In this document: in pieces, positions 15,687 through 23,638 of the stretch
Layout of the letters: every line of letters starts with the position of its first letter
Position numbering within the stretch: position 1 is the stretch's first letter
From: Phycisphaerae bacterium
GTDB taxonomy: Bacteria > Planctomycetota > Phycisphaerae > Phycisphaerales > SM1A02
Reading direction: 5' to 3'
DNA: 24,635 bases
NCBI GenBank assembly: GCA_018665385.1
Contig: JABJDN010000140.1
Location: 1-24,635 of the forward strand
Position numbers and translations under genes: made by a program
The notes under the pieces: model-generated
Told to the model about the DNA's origin: nothing
Database searches by the model: none
What the model saw: only the letters and a program-made list of their open reading frames with translations

Positions 15687-17546
15687 TTAGTCCTTTTTCC
15701 TGAGTGGGGAGTCGTTTTCAAGAAGAAAACGGTCATCACCATCAGTTGGAACTTCGTTTCCAAAGTCTGGACGAGGGGTATAGGAAGTCTCGGTTTTTAA
15801 TCGCTGGATTGCAGCAAGAAGTCTGTCTTGCTCTACTTTAAAGTCAGCGTTCAAGTAATTCTGCTTCCATAATGCATGGATTGCGCCAATAGTTCTGCTG
15901 TAGGATAAGTTTAAACCAGGCGCGGGGTCTTCTGGAGTTGTTAGGTGTGCAAGAAACATAGTGAACGTTGGTAGATCTGCGTTTACCGTTTGATGTACAG
16001 CATTGTGCTTGTCACTTTTTTGATACCGCACATCTACTTTAAACTCCTCTTCAGAGTCTTTTACAATCAAGTGATTGTTCCAAGCGGAAAGTGTGAGTGG
16101 CCGTTCAATTTCTATGTCGCCAGTCAAAATGATCTTAGGCCAGCCCGTTTGGGTGACGTACACCATGTTGTGGCTTGAAGGGACGAGAATAAGATTGAAC
16201 TTTTTATTCACTACGTATTGTTTTATGGCAGGGTCTTGTCGATCGGCTAACACTTCTGCTGTACGTAATCGAATTTCTAAATCGTTTGTGTCTAGAAGCG
16301 GTCGAAGTCCAACTTCAATACGGTAATCAGATGGCATGTTACTCAGCAAATCAATAGCGTCAAGGCGCGAGCCAAGACCAACTTCTGAAGTCGCCATTTC
16401 AATTAAATACGGAACACTGAGCGGGTCTGCGAGTCCGCCACCCGCACGAAGTGCTGCAAGTCTTGGAAGTTCATCTGGATGATCGTACAATTGTCTAATA
16501 ATCGGCAATGACCGTTCGCCTATCGCTCGCCATCGCCAAGCTGCAGCGTGTGCATTCTTTGGGCTTGGGTCCTGCAACAAAAGTCGCTTGACTGACATTG
16601 CAACAGACTCTGGTTTTTGCGACCGAATTGTAATGTGGGTCATTAAATCCATAAATGCAGGAACGTCATCCTTCCATGATGGAGGGACCCTAATCTCAAC
16701 TTCCTCATCGCTTATTCCGTGGGCTGTTGGTCCATCTTGACCGAATTCTTCTGGAAACACACGGTTTACTGCGGTTTGGATCATGGATGATCGAGCATGG
16801 CTTGGGTCTATCAACACAAGACGCATAGGCATGTTGTGTAAAACTTCGCCACCTTCAAGGATGCGACCAGAATTTCTAGCGATACTTATTCCCGAAGTTG
16901 TACCTGAATCTGCGAAGGGGTTAATGAATAAACTACCACTTGCTACAGCAACTTCTCGAGCTTGTGATTTTCCGGTAGACAGTTGACCAAGCCGCAAGAA
17001 TGTGGGCATTAAATGTCCGCCTTCCAAACTAGTGGTCGTGCTGCTTGGTTCTGCAGTGATGTGTATGTCAAACTTTGTACCACTCAGTGACGGGTGGTTT
17101 CTATCTGCACCAGCTCGTGATGGTTTTCTTCCAGATGCCGCTTGCGGAATAACCGCTTCAACGATGACAACTGCAGTGTCTTCGGAATTGAGAAGTTGTG
17201 TGGGAGTTAAATCTCCCCAGCCACGCGTTGATTCACCAAGCCCTCTCCGAGCTAAGTCGGCCATCAGGTGGGCTCGAACTTGTGGTGGCATCTCGTTAGA
17301 GCCATTGCCGTTCAAGCCAACAACTATTCCATATCCCGTTGCAATAGCAGGTTCGTACGCGTCGCCCTTTGCAGGGTCAAACCCCATCAACGCTACATGC
17401 TGTTTGATAGTACCCTTGAGCATGTTTGGAACTTCGCCTGGATAGTTGCCACTTGAACGGACAGCGCGAGGATTTTCGCCTGCGCGCTCAATAGATTTGC
17501 AACTAATAAGGCTAGCAATGACAAGTAGATAAATCAAAAATCGCAT
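15687..17546 (-). CDS. FlgI (flagellar P-ring)-like lipoprotein with HEAT-like region
   Basis: A predicted lipoprotein: a hydrophobic leader ends in LISC, with Cys16 lipidated. Residues about 68-265 resemble the flagellar P-ring protein FlgI: ATGYGIVVGLNGNGSN (69-84), DTAVVIVEAVIP (123-134), GTKFDIHITAEPSSTTTSLEGGHL (156-179) and ISIARNSGRILEGGEV (220-235) follow the FlgI order. Residues about 335-445 contain helical Arg/Leu/Ala-rich units (LPRLAALRAGGGLADPLSVPYL) that look like HEAT repeats. Residues 446-570 are predicted mostly beta, and the last 50 are charged. True FlgI is about 365 residues, has no lipobox or C-terminal repeats, and lies in a flagellar operon; no other flagellar gene is here. 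The gene starts 42 bases after the O-methyltransferase stop. The function is unknown; a ring or sleeve at the peptidoglycan/outer membrane is inference. Confidence 0.8.
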   Translation of the reverse strand: MRFLIYLLVIASLISCKSIERAGENPRAVRSSGNYPGEVPNMLKGTIKQHVALMGFDPAKGDAYEPAIATGYGIVVGLNGNGSNEMPPQVRAHLMADLARRGLGESTRGWGDLTPTQLLNSEDTAVVIVEAVIPQAASGRKPSRAGADRNHPSLSGTKFDIHITAEPSSTTTSLEGGHLMPTFLRLGQLSTGKSQAREVAVASGSLFINPFADSGTTSGISIARNSGRILEGGEVLHNMPMRLVLIDPSHARSSMIQTAVNRVFPEEFGQDGPTAHGISDEEVEIRVPPSWKDDVPAFMDLMTHITIRSQKPESVAMSVKRLLLQDPSPKNAHAAAWRWRAIGERSLPIIRQLYDHPDELPRLAALRAGGGLADPLSVPYLIEMATSEVGLGSRLDAIDLLSNMPSDYRIEVGLRPLLDTNDLEIRLRTAEVLADRQDPAIKQYVVNKKFNLILVPSSHNMVYVTQTGWPKIILTGDIEIERPLTLSAWNNHLIVKDSEEEFKVDVRYQKSDKHNAVHQTVNADLPTFTMFLAHLTTPEDPAPGLNLSYSRTIGAIHALWKQNYLNADFKVEQDRLLAAIQRLKTETSYTPRPDFGNEVPTDGDDRFLLENDSPLRKKD

Positions 17547-17588
17547 GGAGAGTATTGTACTCGGTCAATAGAAACCAATGTATTTATG

Positions 17589-18251
17589 TTATATCGGGCG
17601 AGAGAGGGATAGCCCATCGCCTATGGGGATGAGTGCGTAGTCAATTCTGGTGTCTGCAAGAAGGAAATCAGCTAAGGCACGCATTGCAATTGCATTCGGC
17701 TCTGTAGAAGTGGGGTCTGCTACTTGACCGCCGTAAAACATGTTATCGATGGCGATTATTCCGCCTGGTCTAACAAGTTGTACACCGAGTTCATAATAGT
17801 TTTTGCTATTAATTTTGTCTGCGTCTATATACATAAAGTCAAACGAATGTTGTTTTCCGTTGTCTACCAATGCCTGCAATGTTTCAAGGGCAGGGCCGAT
17901 GCGTGGTTGGATTACAGAACGGAGGCCGGCATCATCCCAAGCTTGGGTTGCAAGGGGCAGGTATTCATCAGTCAAGTCGCATGCTATGAGTACCCCATCG
18001 GTTGGCAACGCCATTCCGATAGCAATAGCGCTCGCGCCTGTGAAGACTCCAACCTCTATGGCATGTTTCGCATCTATTGATTTTGCTAGAAAACCAAGGA
18101 GTTGCAATTGCTCTGGTGAGGTGAGCATTTCTCCATTTTCAAGGAGCAGAGTTTTCTCGCAAAGGCGAGAAAGCGCATCGGAAGGCCGGCATGCGTGTTC
18201 TCTTATCCATGTTTGCATTGTTTCGTTCAAATTTCCACTTCGGCTTGCCAT
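17589..18251 (-). CDS. SAM-dependent O-methyltransferase (caffeoyl-CoA/catechol type)
   Basis: Cytoplasmic, metal-dependent methyltransferase of the caffeoyl-CoA O-methyltransferase family; the bacterial substrate is not predictable. The SAM-binding motif is AIEVGVFTGASAIAIGMAL (64-82), followed by the acidic CDLTDEY. Metal-binding residues are D143 in YIDADK and D169/N170 in IAIDNMFYGG, all conserved. The length of 220 residues is typical. AGGA lies 11 bases before the ATG. It is divergent from typA across 130 bases and is followed after 42 bases by the FlgI-like gene, so those two may be co-transcribed, though no functional link is apparent. Confidence 0.9.
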   Translation of the reverse strand: MASRSGNLNETMQTWIREHACRPSDALSRLCEKTLLLENGEMLTSPEQLQLLGFLAKSIDAKHAIEVGVFTGASAIAIGMALPTDGVLIACDLTDEYLPLATQAWDDAGLRSVIQPRIGPALETLQALVDNGKQHSFDFMYIDADKINSKNYYELGVQLVRPGGIIAIDNMFYGGQVADPTSTEPNAIAMRALADFLLADTRIDYALIPIGDGLSLSRPI

Positions 18252-18381
18252 GTTTCTTTATATCCTGCTTTTAGAGGGCTGTACCCCCTAAGTGTACCAG
18301 ACCCCATTTTAGACATCATGCTAGACCTTCCTTGTTACGGTAGAATACAGGGCTACCTTCACTTTTTGCAGGAATACAATT

Positions 18382-20229
18382 ATGCTCCATACAGCAGATC
18401 CAAATCTCAGAAACGTAGCGATAGTTGCGCATGTCGACCACGGTAAGACTACCTTGGTTGACTCGATGCTCGCTTTTTGCGGTGCTATGACATTGAATCG
18501 AGCCGAAGCAGATTGCATCATGGATTCAGATCCCCTCGAAAAAGAACGGGGCATTACGATAACATCGAAAAACTGCGCAGTGACGTACCGACCAGATAGC
18601 GGTGAGCATGCTAACAAGACTTGCCGTATCAATATTATCGATACGCCTGGTCACGCAGACTTTGGCGGGGAAGTGGAACGTGTTCTTAAAATGGCTGATG
18701 GCGTGTTGCTTTTAGTTGATGCGTTCGAAGGACCAATGCCACAAACTAGATTTGTCCTTGGCAAAGCATTAGAACTCGACCTTCCAATTGTTGTTGTAGT
18801 AAATAAATGCGACCGCCCGAACGCTCGCGTTGAAGAAGTCGTAGACGAAGTGTTTGATTTGCTTGTTGCGCTTGAAGCAAGCGATGAGCGACTAGACTTT
18901 CGAGTCATTTATGCTTCAGGCCGCGATGGCTGGTCAACTACAAAAGAAGGCGTTCACGAGGGCGATATGCAACCGATGCTTGACGCTATCGTGTCGCATC
19001 TTCCTGCGCCCGTTGGTTATGCGGATGTGCCCTTGCAAATGCTTATTGCAAGTGTAGATTACTCTCCTTACGCAGGCCGTATCGCGATTGGTCGTGTCAT
19101 GGCAGGCGCGATTTCAGCTGGTCAAGCCGTGACTATTTGTCATGAGCACTCACACCGTCAAGCACGGGCGCAAAAGTTGTTTCGATTTAAAGATTTAGGT
19201 AAAACGCCAGCAGAGCTTGTCTCCGTTGGAGATTTGTGTGCAGTTGAAGGCATTGGTGACTTTGAAATTGGCGACACTATAGCGTGCCCCGAACAGCCAA
19301 ACCCAATTGCACGCATTGCTGTTGACGAACCAACACTGCACATGTTGTTTCGAGTGAATGATTCGCCCAACGCGGGTACGTCTGGCAAATTCGTCACATC
19401 GAGACAAATCTCTGATCGCTTGCAGCGGGAACTTCGTAGCAACCTTGCGCTTCGGGTTGAACCAGGCGACAGCGCTGAAGAGTTTAAAGTTTCTGGACGT
19501 GGCTTATTGCACCTTGGCATTCTTCTGGAAAATATGCGTCGTGAAGGCTATGAATTAACTGTAGGTCGACCGCAAGTAATTGAAAAAGAAATAGATGGCG
19601 TAAAGTGCGAGCCCATCGAGATGCTCACCATCGACGTTGATGAAGAGCATATCGGTCCTGCAATGGAGTTGCTTGGTATCCGTGGTGGCGAGGTGCAGTC
19701 GCTTGACCAACGTGGTGACCGAATGCATATCGAGTGCGAAATACCAGCTCGTGGATTGATTGGATTACGAAGCCACATGTTGACAGCAACAAGTGGAGAA
19801 GCTGTGATGTATCACTGTTTTCATAAATACGCACCAGTTCGAACAACACTGTACAGAAGAGCAAACGGTGTTCTTATTGCAACTGCTCCTGGGCAAGCAA
19901 CAACGTACGCTATGCTTAATATTTCTCAGCGTGGGGTGCTCTTTGTTGAACCACAAGAGGTCATTTACGGCGGTCAAATTGTCGGTGAAAATTCCCGCGA
20001 TAACGACCTAGAAGTAAATGTTGTTAAAGGGAAAGCCTTTTCGAATGTCCGAGAGGCAAATAAAGAGGCTACGACTGTATTAAAAGCATCACGTGAAATC
20101 ACTTTAGAATCGGCTTTGGAATATATCCAAGACGATGAGTTAGTTGAAATTACACCAGACAATATTCGAATCCGCAAAACAGAGTTAAGTGAATCGAAAC
20201 GAAAGCAAATTGCACGTAAGAACAAATAA
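18382..20229 (+). CDS. typA: TypA/BipA ribosome-associated GTPase
   Basis: Translational GTPase of the EF-G/LepA group that binds the ribosome and assists 50S assembly and growth under stress or cold. G motifs: AHVDHGKTT (16-24), RGITI (56-60), DTPGH (87-91) and NKCD (141-144). The C-terminal half carries the TypA hallmark RGLIGLRSHMLTATSGEAVMYHCFHKY and ends in a basic tail (SESKRKQIARKNK). The 615 residues match the family. AGGA at 18370-18373 gives an eight-base spacing to the ATG. TAGAAT at 18341-18346 could be a -10 element, but no good -35 was seen. The sialidase fusion starts 19 bases after its stop. Confidence 0.97.
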   Translation: MLHTADPNLRNVAIVAHVDHGKTTLVDSMLAFCGAMTLNRAEADCIMDSDPLEKERGITITSKNCAVTYRPDSGEHANKTCRINIIDTPGHADFGGEVERVLKMADGVLLLVDAFEGPMPQTRFVLGKALELDLPIVVVVNKCDRPNARVEEVVDEVFDLLVALEASDERLDFRVIYASGRDGWSTTKEGVHEGDMQPMLDAIVSHLPAPVGYADVPLQMLIASVDYSPYAGRIAIGRVMAGAISAGQAVTICHEHSHRQARAQKLFRFKDLGKTPAELVSVGDLCAVEGIGDFEIGDTIACPEQPNPIARIAVDEPTLHMLFRVNDSPNAGTSGKFVTSRQISDRLQRELRSNLALRVEPGDSAEEFKVSGRGLLHLGILLENMRREGYELTVGRPQVIEKEIDGVKCEPIEMLTIDVDEEHIGPAMELLGIRGGEVQSLDQRGDRMHIECEIPARGLIGLRSHMLTATSGEAVMYHCFHKYAPVRTTLYRRANGVLIATAPGQATTYAMLNISQRGVLFVEPQEVIYGGQIVGENSRDNDLEVNVVKGKAFSNVREANKEATTVLKASREITLESALEYIQDDELVEITPDNIRIRKTELSESKRKQIARKNK

Positions 20230-20248
20230 TGTATCTATACTGCATTAG

Positions 20249-21988
20249 ATGATTACCTCACTTATTACCGTTATTTTATGCCTTGCTCCTGACCTAAGTT
20301 CTACTCTGCCTGTTCCTCGAGATATAGACGGGTGGATCCAACGGACTGCTCAGCTTCAAGCCGATGTTGATACTCATGGTAGTGATGCAAATGTTATTTT
20401 TATTGGGGATTCCATTACGCAAGGCTGGGAAGGAAATGGTGCTGGAGTTTGGCAAGCTAATTTCACGCCCTTAAAATCAATAAACTTGGGCATCAGCGGA
20501 GATAGGACGGAACATATATTGTGGCGTTTAGCAAACGGTCATTTGAATGGTTTGCAGCCTGACGTTGCAGTCGTGATGATTGGAACAAATAACTTTGGTC
20601 AACAAGACCAAGATTCTCCCTCAGTAGTTCTAGACGGCGTGAACGCAATTGTCGAACAATTGAAATCTGAATTACCAAATATACACGTGCTTCTTTTAGA
20701 TATATTCCCTCGGGGGCAAAACTTTAACGCCATGCGCGGCTCGATTCTACAAGTAAATCAAGCCTTGCAAGCAACGTACATACAAGATGACCGCGTGACA
20801 TTCTTACCAATCGGTCAACACTTCATAGAACAAGATGGCACTATCAGTACAGAAATTATGCCAGACTATTTGCATTTATCAGAGCAAGGATACGAAATTT
20901 GGTCGGACGCGATTTTGCCCACAATACAAAAACATATTGGGCCTGTCCAGCAAGTTGATTTAGCAGACGACGCAATACGGCAAGTGACAGTGGATAAAGA
21001 GGCGGGGCAATATCTTGGGCACCCTACGACTGTATTGCTTGACGATGGGAAGACCGTATTGTGCGTGTACCCAAAAGGCCATGGCAAAGGGCAACTTGTC
21101 ATGAAAAAGAGTACAGATAGCGGACATACTTGGAGTGATAGATTGCCTGTGCCAGCATCTTGGTCAACTTCAAAAGAAACTCCGCACATGTACCAAGTGA
21201 CAGATGCAAGTGGAGTGAAACGGTTGATTCTGTTTTCAAGTTTGTATCCCATTCGCATGTCAATGAGCGAGGACGAAGGCGAAACTTGGTCAGAGCTAGA
21301 GCCAATTGGTGAGTATGGCGGAATCGTCGGTATGGCTGACATCCTTGAAACAGGAAACGGTTCGTACACAACGTTCTTTCATGACGATGGGAGATTCATA
21401 GCAGACAGTGGTAAGGCGACAGGTTTGTTTTATGTATACGCTGTTGATTCAACTGATGGCGGTCTAACATGGGGCGAGCCTCGAGTTGTAGCGCATGACC
21501 CATCCGTACATCTTTGCGAGCCCGGCATAGTTACTTCACCAGATGGTTCGCGTATTGCTATGTTGCTTAGAGAAAACAGCCGCAAAAAAAACAGCCATAT
21601 TTGTTTTAGCGAAGACAAAGGTAAAACATGGTCAACGCCTGTGGAAATGAATGCTTCGCTTACGGGCGATCGGCATCAAGCGGTATACGATACCGATGGC
21701 CGTTTGTTTATTACCTTTCGAGATACGAATTCACAAAGTCCGACTGCAGGTGATTGGGTAGCGTGGGTTGGCTCATTTGAAGATTTAGAAAATGGCGGTG
21801 AGGGCGAGTATCGACTTCGACTTTCGGACAACCAACATAGTTGGGATTGCGCATACCCAGGAGTGCAGTGTTTGCCTGATGGAACTATTTTTACTGCGAC
21901 ATACGGACATTGGGATGCAGGGGAGCAACCATATATTCGCGGAGTTCATCTAGACCTAGCATTTATAGAGAACCAATACATCAACTGA
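20249..21988 (+). CDS. Secreted SGNH esterase-sialidase (BNR) fusion
   Basis: Predicted exported bifunctional enzyme acting on glycans. A short leader (MITSLITVILCLAPDLSSTLP) looks like a weak signal peptide. Residues about 45-230 form an SGNH/GDSL hydrolase of the PAF-acetylhydrolase-like type: S55 in GDSITQG, G84 in GISGDRT, N114 in GTNNFG, and D206/H209 in PDYLHLSEQGYEIW, so block I, II, III and V residues are all present. Residues about 240-575 form a sialidase-like propeller with four Asp boxes, at 288-295 (STDSGHTW), 340-347 (SEDEGETW), 401-408 (STDGGLTW) and 454-461 (SEDKGKTW). HDDGRF, CEPG, LLREN, GDRH and TFRD resemble conserved blocks of planctomycete/Verrucomicrobia sialidase-like proteins. 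Whether the sialic-acid arginine triad is complete is not certain. It starts 19 bases after typA with no clear ribosome binding site. Confidence 0.9.
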   Translation: MITSLITVILCLAPDLSSTLPVPRDIDGWIQRTAQLQADVDTHGSDANVIFIGDSITQGWEGNGAGVWQANFTPLKSINLGISGDRTEHILWRLANGHLNGLQPDVAVVMIGTNNFGQQDQDSPSVVLDGVNAIVEQLKSELPNIHVLLLDIFPRGQNFNAMRGSILQVNQALQATYIQDDRVTFLPIGQHFIEQDGTISTEIMPDYLHLSEQGYEIWSDAILPTIQKHIGPVQQVDLADDAIRQVTVDKEAGQYLGHPTTVLLDDGKTVLCVYPKGHGKGQLVMKKSTDSGHTWSDRLPVPASWSTSKETPHMYQVTDASGVKRLILFSSLYPIRMSMSEDEGETWSELEPIGEYGGIVGMADILETGNGSYTTFFHDDGRFIADSGKATGLFYVYAVDSTDGGLTWGEPRVVAHDPSVHLCEPGIVTSPDGSRIAMLLRENSRKKNSHICFSEDKGKTWSTPVEMNASLTGDRHQAVYDTDGRLFITFRDTNSQSPTAGDWVAWVGSFEDLENGGEGEYRLRLSDNQHSWDCAYPGVQCLPDGTIFTATYGHWDAGEQPYIRGVHLDLAFIENQYIN

Positions 21989-22122
21989 TTGTATTCAGTG
22001 CCATTTAGCGAATTCAATATGAAGAGCGACATGGTATTAATTATTGCAATTGCAAAATAAGAAATGCTTTTTTGATAGGTTTTCTGGCACCTATTGCTAG
22101 TTAGATAACTACATGTAGAACG

Positions 22123-22152
22123 AAAAAAGTGGAGACCTTTGCAGGTCCCCAC
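22123..22152 (-). terminator. Rho-independent terminator after the cupredoxin gene
   Basis: Read on the minus strand, GTGGGGACCT (22152-22143) pairs with AGGTCTCCAC (22138-22129) around GCAA, and a run of six T follows (22128-22123). The one non-Watson-Crick pair is a G-U wobble only in the minus-strand RNA (A-C on the plus strand), which favours this orientation. It lies 44 bases after the stop at 22197. Confidence 0.88.
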
Positions 22153-22196
22153 CTCTTGTTCATAGTTTTGGTGTAATGAGTAGTCGCGATGACTAT

Positions 22197-22703
22197 TTAA
22201 TCGCAAGCGCCCCAACTGCCAACAACTTCAAGTAAATCACTGACATTTACAATCCCATCACCTGAAATATCAGCGTCGCCAGATTGTCCCCATTGGGCAA
22301 TCACCATAAGTAGGTCACTCACGTTCACAATTTCGTCCTCGGTAATATCAGCAGGACAAGTTGGTTCTGGATGCGTAACGTAAATCATCGCAGTCATTCC
22401 AGTATTGCAATGCGGAAGGCACATGTAGGGTATTTCACTTGGTGCATCCATTGGGATTACCCATTCAACAACAGGATTAAAACTCGCAAGTGATTCATGG
22501 AAGAGCCCATCCCAAAGACAGTTAGTTCCAGTACTGACGGTGTGATTGAAACCGCTGATGTAATCCCAGTGCACGGTATCACCTGCGTTGACGTAAATGA
22601 CATCTGGTGAAAAGCTCATTGGATTTGCAGCAACGTAATGCGTTTCTGCATGTGCAACTGAGCCGAGTAGTAAAAGTGTTGTGGTGATTTTTATATTGAG
22701 CAT
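22197..22703 (-). CDS. Secreted cupredoxin with C-terminal EF-hand/dockerin-like tail
   Basis: Predicted periplasmic or exported blue-copper-like protein. The signal peptide runs to about AHA (residues 1-19, from the ATG at 22703; a TTG at 22712 is also in frame). Residues about 22-112 resemble plastocyanin: the N-terminal strand with MSFSPDVIYVNAGDTVHWDY, then candidate copper ligands H54 (FNHTVS), C95, H98 (MCLPHC) and M103. Two cysteines in the ligand loop, CLPHC, are unusual. Residues 116-168 are two EF-hand/dockerin-like units (VNVSDLL...WGQ, ADISGDGIVNVSDLL) ending GACD. Electron transfer or copper handling is family knowledge; the partner is unknown. A terminator follows. It is 46 bases downstream of the PqqB-like gene. 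Confidence 0.87.
   Translation of the reverse strand: MLNIKITTTLLLLGSVAHAETHYVAANPMSFSPDVIYVNAGDTVHWDYISGFNHTVSTGTNCLWDGLFHESLASFNPVVEWVIPMDAPSEIPYMCLPHCNTGMTAMIYVTHPEPTCPADITEDEIVNVSDLLMVIAQWGQSGDADISGDGIVNVSDLLEVVGSWGACD
22200..22358 (-). repeat. EF-hand/dockerin-like tail, copy 1 (cupredoxin)
   Basis: A 53-residue C-terminal module starting CPAD: two halves each with N-x-S-D-L-L and a W-G turn. It matches copy 2 at 23642-23800 along its whole length. The second half, ADISGDGIVNVSDLLEVVGSWGAC, is a clear calcium-loop pattern (D-x-S-G-D-G). The first loop (DITEDEIVN) is degenerate, with Glu in place of the expected residues. Confidence 0.75.
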
Positions 22704-22749
22704 GATTTTCAAGTATACATTTAATTAGGGTGAATACAAGTAAATAGTA

Positions 22750-23628
22750 CTACAAAGCGACTTGCTCTCCTTGAAGAGCAATCCCGAAGCCTTTTTGGTG
22801 CAATTCGACCTGTAGACGTTTGTCAGTCAGAGCCGGATTCGAATGGTTCAAATGAATGAAGCGAATCATGCCGGGATTGGAGTCTGCGTAGGGTTGAAGA
22901 ATCTCCACGCTGCGAACTATGAAGGGATGGGGTATTTTTGTGATGTCGCGGTTTGGCAATTCATTCTCGTCATAAAAAGCGCCATCAATATACGCAATGT
23001 CAACACCATCGAACAGGTTGCCAAGAAGCGTAGCGTCATTAAGATGGTCAATATCTGGAACATATAAAATAGTTTTGTCCGCGCCAGATATTTTGAATGC
23101 AAATGTATCACTGAAATCTTCACGATGGGGGACAGCAATTGCCTTAACTTGTAAGCCATCTAGTGGCGCAAAAGTTTCATTCTTTTGCGCGCCATTAAAT
23201 GTTTGAATAGCAATATTATTGTCTTTTTGCAATTGTGACCACGGATTATTATTCACAATGAAATCGCTCATGCGTTCAGAAGTAAAAGTTGGGATTGCGT
23301 TGCTGTTGCAACTCTCTTTTCCAAGTTGAATTAATCCTGCGTAATGGCCCATGTGCGCGTGTGTAAGCAAAAGAGAATCGAACAGGGTGTTTGCTTCGGG
23401 CACATTAGAAAGTGCATGAAGTAAAGACACTTGCTTAGCGATAGCCGGTGTTGCATCCACAAGCATCAGCTTGTCTGTCTTGGTGTCGTGTATACCAAGG
23501 CTAGCAGGGAATAATTCAATTCCATTTGCTCTAGCGCTATTGCAACAGTTCTTGTTGCACCCCATGTGAGGCAAGCCGCCATCTTGCATGACGCCCAATA
23601 TATAACAATTGAATCGTGAAGTGCTCAC
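22750..23628 (-). CDS. PqqB-like metallo-beta-lactamase-fold hydrolase
   Basis: Metallohydrolase fold of the group often labelled PQQ synthesis protein B-like; its reaction is unknown. From the GTG at 23628: a strand, then MQDGGLPHMGCNKNCCNSAR with C24, C28 and C29, then LLLTHAHMGHYAGL with H90, H92 and H95, HREDFSDTF (H168), VPDIDH (D192/D194) and FIHLNHSNP (H259, H262). The classical HxHxDH is HxHxGH: the Asp that binds the second metal is Gly. No signal peptide is visible, although both neighbours are secreted. An in-frame TTG at 23661 would overlap the upstream gene; GTG 23628 lies 10 bases after that gene's stop and needs no overlap. Neither has a clear ribosome binding site. No pqqA, C, D or E gene is nearby. 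Confidence 0.85.
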   Translation of the reverse strand: MSTSRFNCYILGVMQDGGLPHMGCNKNCCNSARANGIELFPASLGIHDTKTDKLMLVDATPAIAKQVSLLHALSNVPEANTLFDSLLLTHAHMGHYAGLIQLGKESCNSNAIPTFTSERMSDFIVNNNPWSQLQKDNNIAIQTFNGAQKNETFAPLDGLQVKAIAVPHREDFSDTFAFKISGADKTILYVPDIDHLNDATLLGNLFDGVDIAYIDGAFYDENELPNRDITKIPHPFIVRSVEILQPYADSNPGMIRFIHLNHSNPALTDKRLQVELHQKGFGIALQGEQVAL

Positions 23629-23638
23629 AGTTATATTT

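Noticed and set aside
17002..17445. Open frame of 147 codons on the plus strand within the FlgI-like gene
   Set aside because: Antisense to the conserved FlgI-like region, low-complexity composition, no start signal.
18252..18381. Regulatory RNA or riboswitch upstream of typA
   Set aside because: The region has short GTAC-centred complementarity and a TAGAAT hexamer but no recognisable aptamer or stable extended stem.
21989..22122. Possible terminator for the esterase-sialidase gene (palindrome TTGCAATTGCAA and a later T6 run)
   Set aside because: The stem is only six bases with no loop, and the T run is separated from it, so it does not form a standard terminator.
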